From Clostridia bacterium (GTDB lineage: Bacteria > Bacillota > Clostridia > Oscillospirales > CAG-272): DNA of 6,215 nt. The position numbers and the translations under genes were made by a program. This document shows positions 1-5,770 of the stretch, piece by piece; the stretch's first letter is position 1, and each line of letters starts with the position of its first letter. The notes beneath the pieces are model-generated. The model saw only the letters and a list, made by a program, of their open reading frames with translations. It searched no databases and was not told where the DNA came from. The stretch covers positions 1-6,215 of the forward strand of contig JAFXFQ010000252.1 in assembly GCA_017520365.1 (NCBI GenBank). Direction: 5' to 3'.

Positions 1-30
1 AATCGCAACTAAAAAGTCGCATTTAATAGT

Positions 31-68
31 GAAATCCGCCGAGTTTTCGGCGGATTTCTAACTTTTTT
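31..68 (+). terminator. Rho-independent terminator of a gene left of the window
   Basis: A perfect 12-bp stem (31-42 with 47-58, GC-rich core CCGCCGA/TCGGCGG) has a GTTT loop and is followed on the plus strand by a run of six T at 63-68. The T run lies on the plus side, so it most likely ends a rightward gene whose coding sequence lies before base 1. It could also act on leftward transcripts from the lipoprotein gene, but the sequence after the stem on that side is only weakly T-rich. Confidence 0.8.
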
Positions 69-139
69 GATCTTTAATTACTTGTTTTTTGACTTGTCTT
101 TTGTCGCGGCTTTTGTTCTGCGCCTTTTTCGACAGTCTG

Positions 140-167
140 AGAGTCGTGGCGCTCTTGCAACGACTCT
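140..167 (-). terminator. Hairpin just after the lipoprotein gene, weak terminator candidate
   Basis: An 8-bp perfect inverted repeat (AGAGTCGT at 140-147 with ACGACTCT at 160-167) has a 12-base loop and starts 9 bases after the lipoprotein stop codon. No T run follows on the minus strand. It may stabilise the 3' end or stop transcription poorly, with the stem at 31-58 acting as back-up. The role is inferred from position only. Confidence 0.3.
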
Positions 168-175
168 GTATTTTA

Positions 176-1231
176 TCAATTATCAGATTCCTCGTGATCA
201 AAGGCCGCAGTTAGCATAAAGACAGGCATATATTTGATGCAGCTTTGATAAGGTATCTCACTATCGTCCGAACCCTCTGCCACAGCGGTGAAAAAAGCGT
301 TGACATTGTCAGGATCGTCAAGATCATCATACACGATCTTCATTATCAAAGCCTCATCGGTGCAATCGATGATCAATTCATAGTCATCATATCCGGGGAA
401 GGGGGATGCGATGGAGCCGTCATCTGACATGCTTTCCTTGATCATATCGATGAAGGCGTCCTTACCCAAGACCTCAAGTGCATATTTCATATCATCGCTT
501 AGGGGTAATTCGCAGATCATTTCAAAGCCTGTTATAGCATCATCCTCGTGGTAAATGTTGTATGTGTAGATTCCTCCGTCAATTTCCGGTGTAATTGTGA
601 TAACATCATTTCCAACGTAGACCGGCTCGGAGTTGTAGTGCTCCTCGGGCATTTCAAATTCATCCTTTGGAACATAATCCTCGTCAAAAAGGTACTCTTC
701 AATGTTTTCAAGGGTGAAGTCCATATCATCTTCGTTATCATCGTCAAAGAAGAACAGCTCATGCTCCTTAAGCACCTCAACGTTGTCCTCGTTGTCAAGG
801 TCAACGTATGTCATATCCATATATACGTGATTCTCTTCGATGCTGCCTTCAAAGGTTATAAACTCATTGTCCTCAGCATATTCCTCGTTATAAAGCTCGA
901 AAAGCTTTTCATAATCGATAAATCCTGCGTTTGCTGTGTTTATCTCTACGTGCTGCTTTACAGAGTAAATGGTCTCGCCGTCGGAGACGATGGTGTCTTC
1001 TGAATAAACACCGCCGAAAGGCTCCGCCAGATAAGAGTAGCTTGCGTATACGTATTCCTCTGTCTCGGGTGATGGCTCTTCCTCCGGCTCTTTCTCCGAT
1101 TCCTCCTTCTTCTCTTCCTCTTCCGTTTTTTTATCATCCTTACTGTCTGTCTCTCCCTCGCCCTTTACGGAGCAGGCAGAGAAAGAGAATACAAGAAGAG
1201 CTGCCAGCAGTAATGCAATAAGCTTTTTCAT
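176..1231 (-). CDS. Acidic secreted lipoprotein of unknown function
   Basis: The protein has 351 residues. A lysine-led signal peptide with a leucine/alanine-rich core (residues 2-19) ends in FSAC, with Cys20 as the probable lipidation site. The -3 residue is Phe rather than the usual Leu, which is a mild deviation. Residues 25-60 form a very acidic Glu/Lys/Pro linker, typical of a tether holding the folded part away from the membrane. The rest (about 60-345) is rich in Asp and Glu and seems to hold two related halves: VYMDMTYVDLDNEDN near 136-150 resembles LIMKIVYDDLDDPDN near 295-309. I recognise no family. The start is the ATG at 1229-1231, because GGAGG lies 5 bases upstream of it; a longer frame from a TTG at 1246 has no such site. 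It has its own promoter and is transcribed away from the nag operon. Probable location: outer face of the cell membrane. Confidence 0.85.
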   Translation of the reverse strand: MKKLIALLLAALLVFSFSACSVKGEGETDSKDDKKTEEEEKKEESEKEPEEEPSPETEEYVYASYSYLAEPFGGVYSEDTIVSDGETIYSVKQHVEINTANAGFIDYEKLFELYNEEYAEDNEFITFEGSIEENHVYMDMTYVDLDNEDNVEVLKEHELFFFDDDNEDDMDFTLENIEEYLFDEDYVPKDEFEMPEEHYNSEPVYVGNDVITITPEIDGGIYTYNIYHEDDAITGFEMICELPLSDDMKYALEVLGKDAFIDMIKESMSDDGSIASPFPGYDDYELIIDCTDEALIMKIVYDDLDDPDNVNAFFTAVAEGSDDSEIPYQSCIKYMPVFMLTAAFDHEESDN

Positions 1232-1302
1232 GATAACCTCCGTCAAAAAATAAAATAGTGCTTATACCTGATAAAGGAGCTCTCAGCGTATAAAACACCC
1301 AA

Positions 1303-1338
1303 CATATTCATCATACCAAATTTTCTTATCTGTGTCAA
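1303..1338 (-). promoter_or_regulatory. Promoter of the lipoprotein gene
   Basis: On the minus strand, TTGACA (1333-1338, perfect -35) is followed after exactly 17 bases by TATGAT (1310-1315, 5 of 6 to the -10 consensus). Transcription would start near 1303, giving a leader of about 70 bases before the ATG. No clear operator palindrome overlaps it. Confidence 0.85.
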
Positions 1339-1423
1339 TACTATTTTGATATATTTTTGGTTATAAAGGCCAAATTCTGCACACTAAACAGAAAATTATA
1401 GTTAACTTTGTACAATCCGTGTA

Positions 1424-1452
1424 TTGCATTTTATGTTTTCATATGATAATAT
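1424..1452 (+). promoter_or_regulatory. Possible extended -10 promoter of the interrupted unit
   Basis: On the plus strand, TTGCAT (1424-1429) is followed 17 bases later by TAATAT (1447-1452), preceded by the extended element TGA (1444-1446). The -35 is poor (3 of 6) and the -10 fair (4 of 6). Support comes mainly from context: a ribosome-binding-like AAGGAAAGGG and an ATG follow immediately, and two terminators close the unit about 300-400 bases later. Confidence 0.4.
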
Positions 1453-1629
1453 ATAGACAAGGAAAGGGTGATACCAATGAAGAGCTAAAACGAAAGCAAA
1501 AAAAGTTCCGGCTACAGAGAAAATAAAATTCAAAGAGCAGATACCGAAAGGATGAGGATCGAAGAAGAAAAGGTCCTCCCGCAAAAAAAGGATCACGGAG
1601 CAAAAAGCTTTCAACACCACATCTTCTGA

Positions 1630-1695
1630 GATGCTTCCGAATTCAACAGCAGTGCTTCTCACTTACGGGATTTATATAGATATCAGGGAAGCATC
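1630..1695 (+). repeat. 9-bp inverted repeat inside the interrupted unit
   Basis: GATGCTTCC (1630-1638) and GGAAGCATC (1687-1695) are exact reverse complements 48 bases apart, so the transcript could fold into a stem closing this segment. A smaller stem (1554-1560 with 1572-1578, one G-T pair) lies upstream. These structures fit a non-coding RNA view of the region but are not proof of it. Confidence 0.5.
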
Positions 1696-1735
1696 GGATC
1701 AAAGAAGAAAAAGGAAAAGAAAAGAGGTTTTTAAA

Positions 1736-1765
1736 ATGTTAGACTTCAAGAGTGAACAGAAATAA
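1736..1765 (+). other. Nine-codon mini-ORF ending in a terminator
   Basis: ATG at 1736 starts MLDFKSEQK followed by TAA, preceded by GAGGT at a normal spacing. The stop codon lies within the left arm of the terminator stem (1758-1776). It is also the end of the longer interrupted frame, so it may be only the last codons of that gene, or a leader-type peptide. It lacks the runs of one amino-acid codon seen in classical attenuators. Confidence 0.25.
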
Positions 1766-1823
1766 CCCTTGGCTGAGCTATAGATCGTGAAGAAGGTCTT
1801 CAGTCAAGGGTTATTTCTTTTTT
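1758..1823 (+). terminator. Strong rho-independent terminator, first of a tandem pair
   Basis: A 19-bp stem (1758-1776 with 1800-1818) holds one G-T pair, and six T follow at 1818-1823. The apical part can form a further short stem (AGATC 1782-1786 with GGTCT 1795-1799). It ends whatever rightward transcript crosses 1460-1757, and isolates the nag operon from upstream transcription. Confidence 0.88.
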
Positions 1824-1834
1824 ATATGTGGTTT

Positions 1835-1858
1835 TCTCCCGTTTCGGGGGATTTTTTT
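1835..1858 (+). terminator. Second rho-independent terminator in tandem
   Basis: A 7-bp stem (1835-1841 with 1845-1851, one T-G pair) has a TTT loop and is followed by seven T (1852-1858). It lies 11 bases after the first terminator and works in the same direction. Confidence 0.8.
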
Positions 1859-1936
1859 GTTTGTCTTGAGCGGCGGACTATGGTAAAAAACAGAGCGAAA
1901 AATCAGAAAAATCCCCGAAAAAATTTGCTTACGTTA

Positions 1937-1965
1937 TTGATTTTATGAATAGCGGAGAGTATAAT
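1937..1965 (+). promoter_or_regulatory. Promoter of the nagA-nagB-kinase operon
   Basis: TTGATT (1937-1942, 4 of 6 to -35) is followed after exactly 17 bases by TATAAT (1960-1965, perfect -10). Transcription would start near 1972, leaving a leader of roughly 58 bases before nagA. I see no clear palindromic NagR/GntR-type operator in the leader. TGTGAACGTTTATG (1996-2009) resembles a catabolite-responsive element only weakly. Confidence 0.8.
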
Positions 1966-2029
1966 TATTTATAAGGGAGATTTTGGCTAATTTCCTGTGA
2001 ACGTTTATGATTAAGGAACGGTAAAATTT

Positions 2030-3163
2030 ATGAAATGTATCATTAACGGACAGCTCGTGCTTCCCACCGATGTGGTTTCCGGCATGGCTGTGATTTTTGA
2101 CGAGAAGATCGAAAAGATCGTTCCCGCTGAGGGTCTTGACCTCTCTCAGTATGAGGTTATCGATGCCGAGGGGAAGTGGGTAGCTCCCGGTCTTGTTGAT
2201 ATTCATATCCACGGCTATATGGGTGCAGATACCTGTGACGGAGACCCTGACGGTATCCGCAAAATGTCCGAAGGACTTGCAAAGAACGGCGTAACAAGCT
2301 TTTGCCCCACAACTATGACAGTCTCTGTTGAGGAGATCGAAAAGGCATTCAACGATGCCCGTGAGGTAAAGGCTGAGGGTGCTAAGTACGGTGCTAAGGT
2401 AGTAGGTATCAACTGTGAGGGTCCCTTCATCAATGCATCCAAGAAGGGCGCTCAGGCAGAAGAGCATATTAAGCGTCCCGATGCTGAGTTTATTAAGAAG
2501 CACGCTGATATCATCAAGGTATATACGATCGCTCCCGAGGTTGACGGCGGCCTTGAGTGCATCGCAGACGTATTTGCAGACGGTCGCGTAGTTTCCTCCA
2601 TGGGACATACAAACGCAACCTTCGATGAGGCAAACGCAGGTATCAATGCAGGCGTCCGCCACACGACCCATCTTTTCAATGCACAGACAGCTCTTATGCA
2701 CCGTAACCCCGGTGTAGTAGGCGCGGCGCTCTCCGACGAGAATGTCAGCGTTGAGCTTATCTGTGACACATTCCACGTTAATCCCGGTCTTTATAAAATG
2801 GTATCTAAGCTCAAGGGCGACAAGCTCTGCCTTATTACCGACTGTATGAGAGCCGGCGGTATGCCCGACGGCGAGTATTCTCTCGGCGGCCAGCCCGTTT
2901 TCAAGACAGGTATCCAGTGCCTCCTTGCAGACGGCACTATCGCAGGAAGCGTTCTTGACCTTAACAAGGGCGTTAAGAATTTCTATGAGCATTCCGGAGT
3001 TTCTCTTGCAACTGCATTTGCAGCAGCAAGCCTTAACCCCGCAAAGGCCATCGGAGAGGACGCAAATATCGGTTCTCTCGAAGAAGGCAAGTGTGCTGAT
3101 ATTATTATTGTTGACACTGATTTCAATGTTATAAAAACTATTATCGGAGGTATCGAAAAATGA
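2030..3163 (+). CDS. nagA: N-acetylglucosamine-6-phosphate deacetylase
   Basis: This cytoplasmic enzyme hydrolyses GlcNAc-6-phosphate to glucosamine-6-phosphate and acetate, the first committed step of amino-sugar use. The 377 residues match the usual family length. The amidohydrolase fold is clear: a small N-terminal beta domain, then APGLVDIHIHG with metal-type His59/His61, Glu130 in NCEGPF, His193 in MGHTNA, His214 in HTTHLFNA, His249 in CDTFHV, and the catalytic Asp271 in LITDCMRAGG. The C-terminus (GSLEEGKCADIIIVD) returns to the beta domain. All expected active-site residues are present, so it should be functional. Start: ATG at 2030, with AAGGA about 12 bases upstream, a slightly long spacing. 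It is the first gene of the operon and overlaps nagB by four bases (ATGA), which suggests translational coupling. Catabolic use or cell-wall recycling are both possible roles. Confidence 0.97.
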   Translation: MKCIINGQLVLPTDVVSGMAVIFDEKIEKIVPAEGLDLSQYEVIDAEGKWVAPGLVDIHIHGYMGADTCDGDPDGIRKMSEGLAKNGVTSFCPTTMTVSVEEIEKAFNDAREVKAEGAKYGAKVVGINCEGPFINASKKGAQAEEHIKRPDAEFIKKHADIIKVYTIAPEVDGGLECIADVFADGRVVSSMGHTNATFDEANAGINAGVRHTTHLFNAQTALMHRNPGVVGAALSDENVSVELICDTFHVNPGLYKMVSKLKGDKLCLITDCMRAGGMPDGEYSLGGQPVFKTGIQCLLADGTIAGSVLDLNKGVKNFYEHSGVSLATAFAAASLNPAKAIGEDANIGSLEEGKCADIIIVDTDFNVIKTIIGGIEK

Positions 3164-3951
3164 ACGCAAATGAAATCAAGGCTTATTCCAACGGCAAGAA
3201 GAACGGTGTAAAGGTATTCGTGGCAGGCAGCTACGAGGCTCTTTCCAAGAAGGCAGCAAGCATCGTTGCAGGTGCTATCTCCAAGAGTCCCGAGTTTGTT
3301 CTCGGTCTTGCAACAGGTACATCTCCTCTCGGACTTTACTCTGAGCTTGCTAATCTCAATGCAGAGGGCAGAGTAGACTTTGCAGGTGTTACTACATATA
3401 ACCTTGACGAGTACTATCCCATCGATCCCGCAAATGACCAGTCCTACCGTTACTTCATGAACAAGAATCTTTTCAACAACGTAAACGTTGATATGGATAA
3501 GACTCACGTTCTTTACGGCCAGGCTCCCGATTGGAAGGCTGAGTGCGCTCAGTACGACGCAGAGATCGAAGCTCTCGGCGGCATCGACCTCCAGGTTCTC
3601 GGTATTGGTAACAACGGCCACATCGGCTTCAACGAGCCCGGCAACGAATTTATCTGGGAAACTCACAGAGTTGAGCTCACAGAGTCCACCATCGAAGCAA
3701 ACTCCCGTCTCTTCAATTCTGCAGACGAGGTTCCCCGTGCTGCTCTTTCCATGGGTATCGGCAACATCATGTGCGCAAAGCAGGTAGTTCTCGTAGCTAA
3801 CGGACCCAAGAAGGCAGAGGCTATCAAGGCAGCTCTTGAGGGTCAGATCACACCCTGGTGCCAGGCTTCCATTCTCCAGCTCCATCCTGACGTGACCTTC
3901 ATTCTTGACGAGGATGCAGCAAGCGCTCTCGAAGAGTACAAGGCTATCTGA
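3160..3951 (+). CDS. nagB: Glucosamine-6-phosphate deaminase
   Basis: This cytoplasmic enzyme converts glucosamine-6-phosphate to fructose-6-phosphate and ammonia, joining amino-sugar breakdown to glycolysis. It has 263 residues, close to family length. Signatures: the phosphate loop LGLATGTSPLGLY (48-60), NLDEYY with the proton-relay Asp83, and GIGNNGHIGFNEPG (148-161) with His154 and Glu159. Asn152 occupies the place of the Asp found in the E. coli enzyme; from memory, Asn is also used by Bacillus-type NagB, so this is probably normal for Firmicutes and not a defect. Start: ATG at 3160 inside the end of nagA, with GGAGG 9 bases upstream. The N-terminal ~15 residues extend beyond the core fold. 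The E. coli-type allosteric control by GlcNAc-6-phosphate cannot be judged from sequence here. Confidence 0.97.
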   Translation: MNANEIKAYSNGKKNGVKVFVAGSYEALSKKAASIVAGAISKSPEFVLGLATGTSPLGLYSELANLNAEGRVDFAGVTTYNLDEYYPIDPANDQSYRYFMNKNLFNNVNVDMDKTHVLYGQAPDWKAECAQYDAEIEALGGIDLQVLGIGNNGHIGFNEPGNEFIWETHRVELTESTIEANSRLFNSADEVPRAALSMGIGNIMCAKQVVLVANGPKKAEAIKAALEGQITPWCQASILQLHPDVTFILDEDAASALEEYKAI

Positions 3952-3991
3952 GTAAACTTTAACCTATACCATACCGAAAGGATTGATAAAA

Positions 3992-5359
3992 ATGATTAAG
4001 GCTATTCTTGACCCCCAGTTCCGCCCTGCGGCAGTAGTTATTGCTGAGTTTAAGAAGGCAGTAGCTGAGGCAGGCGGCACACCCCTCGTTATCGCTGTTG
4101 AGAGAAACAAGGGCTACGTTTCCACCTTTGCTATCGACGTATTCAAGGACGGCGCAGGCCACGACGAGGAAAACTATGAGGTTATCGAGCGTCTCGTTAA
4201 GACTCTTCTCTGGATCTATGGCGGTTATAAGGTAACCATCGCAGGCTCCAAGAAGATCTATGAGGGCATCGCAGCAGCATACTGCAAGGGCGGCGCCCGC
4301 CAGTTCGACGCTGACTTTATGGCTCGCGTATATGAGGCACCCTTTGAGGTACTTTATTGCGAGAATGCCGCAGATGCTCCCAAGGAGAATATGGCAGCAG
4401 CTCCTGTAGGCCGTCATCTTGACGGTTGCCGTATCGGCTTTGATGCAGGCGGATCTGACCGTAAGGTTTCCGCGGTTATCAACGGTGAGTCTGTATATTC
4501 CGAGGAGGTTGTTTGGTTCCCTAAGCTTCAGTCCGATCCCGACTATCATTATCAGGGCATTCTCGAGGCTATGAAGACCGCTGCATCCAAGATGCCCCGC
4601 GTTGATGCTATCGGCGTTTCCTCTGCCGGTGTTTATATCGACAATAAGATCATGGTTGCATCCCTCTTTTTGAAGGTTTCCGATGAGGATTTTGAAAAGA
4701 AGGTAAAGACCATGTATATCGACGTTGCAAAGGAGATCGGTGAGGATATTCCCATCGAGGTTGCAAACGACGGTGACGTAACAGCTCTTGCAGGTGCTAT
4801 GGACCTTAACGATAATAAGGTTCTCGGTATCGCAATGGGTACAAGTGAGGCGGCAGGCTATGTTGACGGTAACGGCAACATCACAGGCTGGCTCAATGAG
4901 CTTGCATTCGTTCCCATCGACTTCTGTAAGGACGCTATCGTTGACCCCTGGGCAGGTGACTACGGCACAGGCGCTATGTATTTCTGCCAGGAGGGCGTAA
5001 TCAAGCTTTCTCCCGCAGCAGGCATCGAGCTTGACCCCGCGCTTTCTCCCGCAGAGAAGCTCAAGGTAGTTCAGGGTCTTATGAAGGAAGGCGACGAGAG
5101 AGCAGCAAAGATCTACGAGACTCTTGGCGTATACTTCGGCTACTCCATTGCTTACTATGCAATGTTCTATGATATCAAGCACCTTATCATCATGGGTCGT
5201 GCAACCAGTGGTGACGGCGGTACAATCCTTCTTGATAACGCAAAGAAGGTCCTTGCAGAGGAGTATCCCGAGCTTGATATCAACCTCTATATCCCCGATG
5301 AGAAGAGCCGCCGCGTAGGCCAGTCCGTAGCAGCAGCATCTCTCCCTAAGATCGACTGA
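3992..5359 (+). CDS. ROK-like sugar kinase with extra N-terminal domain, candidate N-acetylglucosamine kinase
   Basis: The protein has 455 residues, well above the ~300 of simple ROK kinases. Residues 1-143 form an extra domain of unknown type (it includes LLWIYGGYKVTIAGSKKIYE, 72-91). The ATPase fold follows: phosphate-1 loop GFDAGGSDRK (149-158), a VSSAGVY segment (209-215), VANDGDVTALAG with candidate catalytic Asp260, phosphate-2 motif GIAMGTSEAAGYVD (279-292), WLNELAF (300-306) where ROK enzymes usually read GELGH, and adenosine-side HLIIMGRATSGDGG (397-410). The ROK zinc motif CxCGxxGC is absent; WAGDYGTGAMYFC stands there. The substrate is not shown by sequence; the nagA-nagB neighbours suggest GlcNAc or a related amino sugar. 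Start: ATG at 3992, 9 bases after AAAGGA; an in-frame TTG at 3983 is less likely. Codon use matches nagA and nagB, so it shows no sign of recent transfer. A regulatory role is possible, but no helix-turn-helix is visible. Confidence 0.85.
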   Translation: MIKAILDPQFRPAAVVIAEFKKAVAEAGGTPLVIAVERNKGYVSTFAIDVFKDGAGHDEENYEVIERLVKTLLWIYGGYKVTIAGSKKIYEGIAAAYCKGGARQFDADFMARVYEAPFEVLYCENAADAPKENMAAAPVGRHLDGCRIGFDAGGSDRKVSAVINGESVYSEEVVWFPKLQSDPDYHYQGILEAMKTAASKMPRVDAIGVSSAGVYIDNKIMVASLFLKVSDEDFEKKVKTMYIDVAKEIGEDIPIEVANDGDVTALAGAMDLNDNKVLGIAMGTSEAAGYVDGNGNITGWLNELAFVPIDFCKDAIVDPWAGDYGTGAMYFCQEGVIKLSPAAGIELDPALSPAEKLKVVQGLMKEGDERAAKIYETLGVYFGYSIAYYAMFYDIKHLIIMGRATSGDGGTILLDNAKKVLAEEYPELDINLYIPDEKSRRVGQSVAAASLPKID

Positions 5360-5421
5360 GAATAAAGGTTTGCCTGCTTTCTTTGAAAAAAAGCGGTAAA
5401 GAAACTTCAATAAAGCAATAT

Positions 5422-5458
5422 AAAATGGCTATCGGAAACGGTAGCCATTTTGTTGATC
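5422..5458 (+). terminator. Terminator of the nag operon
   Basis: A 13-bp stem (5422-5434 with 5439-5451, one T-G pair) is capped by a GAAA tetraloop and has an A-rich left foot and a TTTT right foot running into TTTTGTTG. It lies about 60 bases after the kinase stop codon. Confidence 0.8.
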
Positions 5459-5464
5459 TATGTA

Positions 5465-5493
5465 AAAGAAGCCGCCCTTGGGCGGCTTCTTTA
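5465..5493. terminator. Bidirectional terminator between convergent genes
   Basis: A perfect 13-bp inverted repeat (5465-5477 with 5480-5492, core GCCGCCC/GGGCGGC) has T-rich sequence on both sides. It sits 10 bases after the stop codon of the minus-strand 79-residue gene and about 13 bases after the nag terminator. It therefore most likely ends the leftward gene and serves as back-up for the operon. Confidence 0.8.
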
Positions 5494-5501
5494 GTTGTTC
5501 C

Positions 5502-5741
5502 TTAAGCTTTTCCGAGGAACACAAGAATACAAAGAATGATACCAACAAGGCTGTAAATGCCGAGAAGTGATCCTACGAGTGTAAAGATTATACCTACAAC
5601 GGGGATAGCCTGAAGGAATCCGATGATGAGACCTGCAACAGCACATACAACGAGAAGGATAACGAGCTGAATAATGAGAGATACAACGTCGTTCTTCTTT
5701 GTCATGAAAGCTGTGGGCCAAATCTTCTTAACGAGATCCAT
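5502..5741 (-). CDS. Small hydrophobic membrane protein, function unknown
   Basis: The protein has 79 residues. A short amphipathic, basic N-terminus (MDLVKKIWPTAFMTKKND) precedes two long hydrophobic stretches, about 19-43 and 46-76. A QAIP turn separates them, and the protein ends in GKA. The glycine-rich second stretch (PVVGIIFTLVGSLLGIYSLV) would allow tight helix packing or even three passes. I recognise no named family. The start is the ATG at 5739-5741, because AAAGGAG lies 8 bases upstream of it. The frame could be extended to an ATG at 5787-5789, but that codon overlaps the promoter spacer, so the longer form is very unlikely. It is a single-gene unit with its own promoter and a terminator just past the stop. 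Likely inserted in the cytoplasmic membrane. Confidence 0.82.
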   Translation of the reverse strand: MDLVKKIWPTAFMTKKNDVVSLIIQLVILLVVCAVAGLIIGFLQAIPVVGIIFTLVGSLLGIYSLVGIILCILVFLGKA

Positions 5742-5770
5742 TATATGTACTCCTTTCGGATTTTTTATTT

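Larger units (their letters stand above)
1477..1765 (+). pseudogene. Interrupted small basic-protein gene, or non-coding RNA unit
   Basis: An ATG at 1477 follows AAGGAAAGGG (1459-1468) at a workable distance, but the frame stops after three codons (MKS, TAA at 1486). If T1486 is treated as an inserted base, the frame continues KTKAKKVPATEKIKFKEQ up to a TGA at 1553-1555. In the same frame it is then open for 69 codons to TAA at 1763-1765. The product would be about 97 residues, strongly Lys/Arg-rich, with a less basic middle (NSTAVLLTYGIYIDIREASD) and the tail RRKRKRKEVFKMLDFKSEQK. The stop codon falls inside a strong terminator stem, the arrangement expected of a real gene end. I recognise no family. 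Alternatives are a structured RNA with chance frames, or sequencing errors. A leftward open frame over 1402-1662 has no ribosome binding site and is most likely antisense noise. Confidence 0.35.

Noticed and set aside
58..198. Lys/Gln-rich open frame on the minus strand overlapping and following the lipoprotein stop (ending LSKKAQNKSRDKRQ..., TAG at 58-60)
   Set aside because: About 40 codons are open in A-rich DNA without a ribosome binding site or a good start. It could be a frameshifted tail of the lipoprotein, but nothing in the sequence demands it.
1402..1662. Minus-strand 86-codon open frame in the gap before nagA
   Set aside because: Its start lacks a ribosome binding site. It runs opposite the interrupted unit, whose promoter and terminators point rightward, so it is best explained as antisense noise.
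1996..2009. Catabolite-responsive (cre) like site TGTGAACGTTTATG in the nagA leader
   Set aside because: It has the central AACGTT but misses consensus at position 4 and the last two bases. It also lies downstream of the promoter, so I do not call it.
1943..3169. Long minus-strand open frame of about 400 codons opposite nagA
   Set aside because: It lies exactly antisense to a clear nagA with all catalytic motifs. The composition (very Cys-, Val- and Leu-rich, no domain motifs) is what strong codon bias on the other strand produces.
3604..3645. NagB with Asn152 where the E. coli enzyme has a catalytic Asp
   Set aside because: From memory Bacillus-type NagB also carries Asn here, and His154 and Glu159 are kept, so it is not evidence of an inactive enzyme.
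2983..3885. Minus-strand open frame of 300 codons opposite nagB
   Set aside because: Same effect: antisense to nagB, Cys-rich and without recognisable motifs. It also overlaps the previous antisense frame.
3959..5410. Minus-strand open frame of 483 codons opposite the kinase gene
   Set aside because: Its length is striking, but it mirrors the kinase codon bias, is Cys-rich and has no domain pattern. It also begins within the operon's 3' region.
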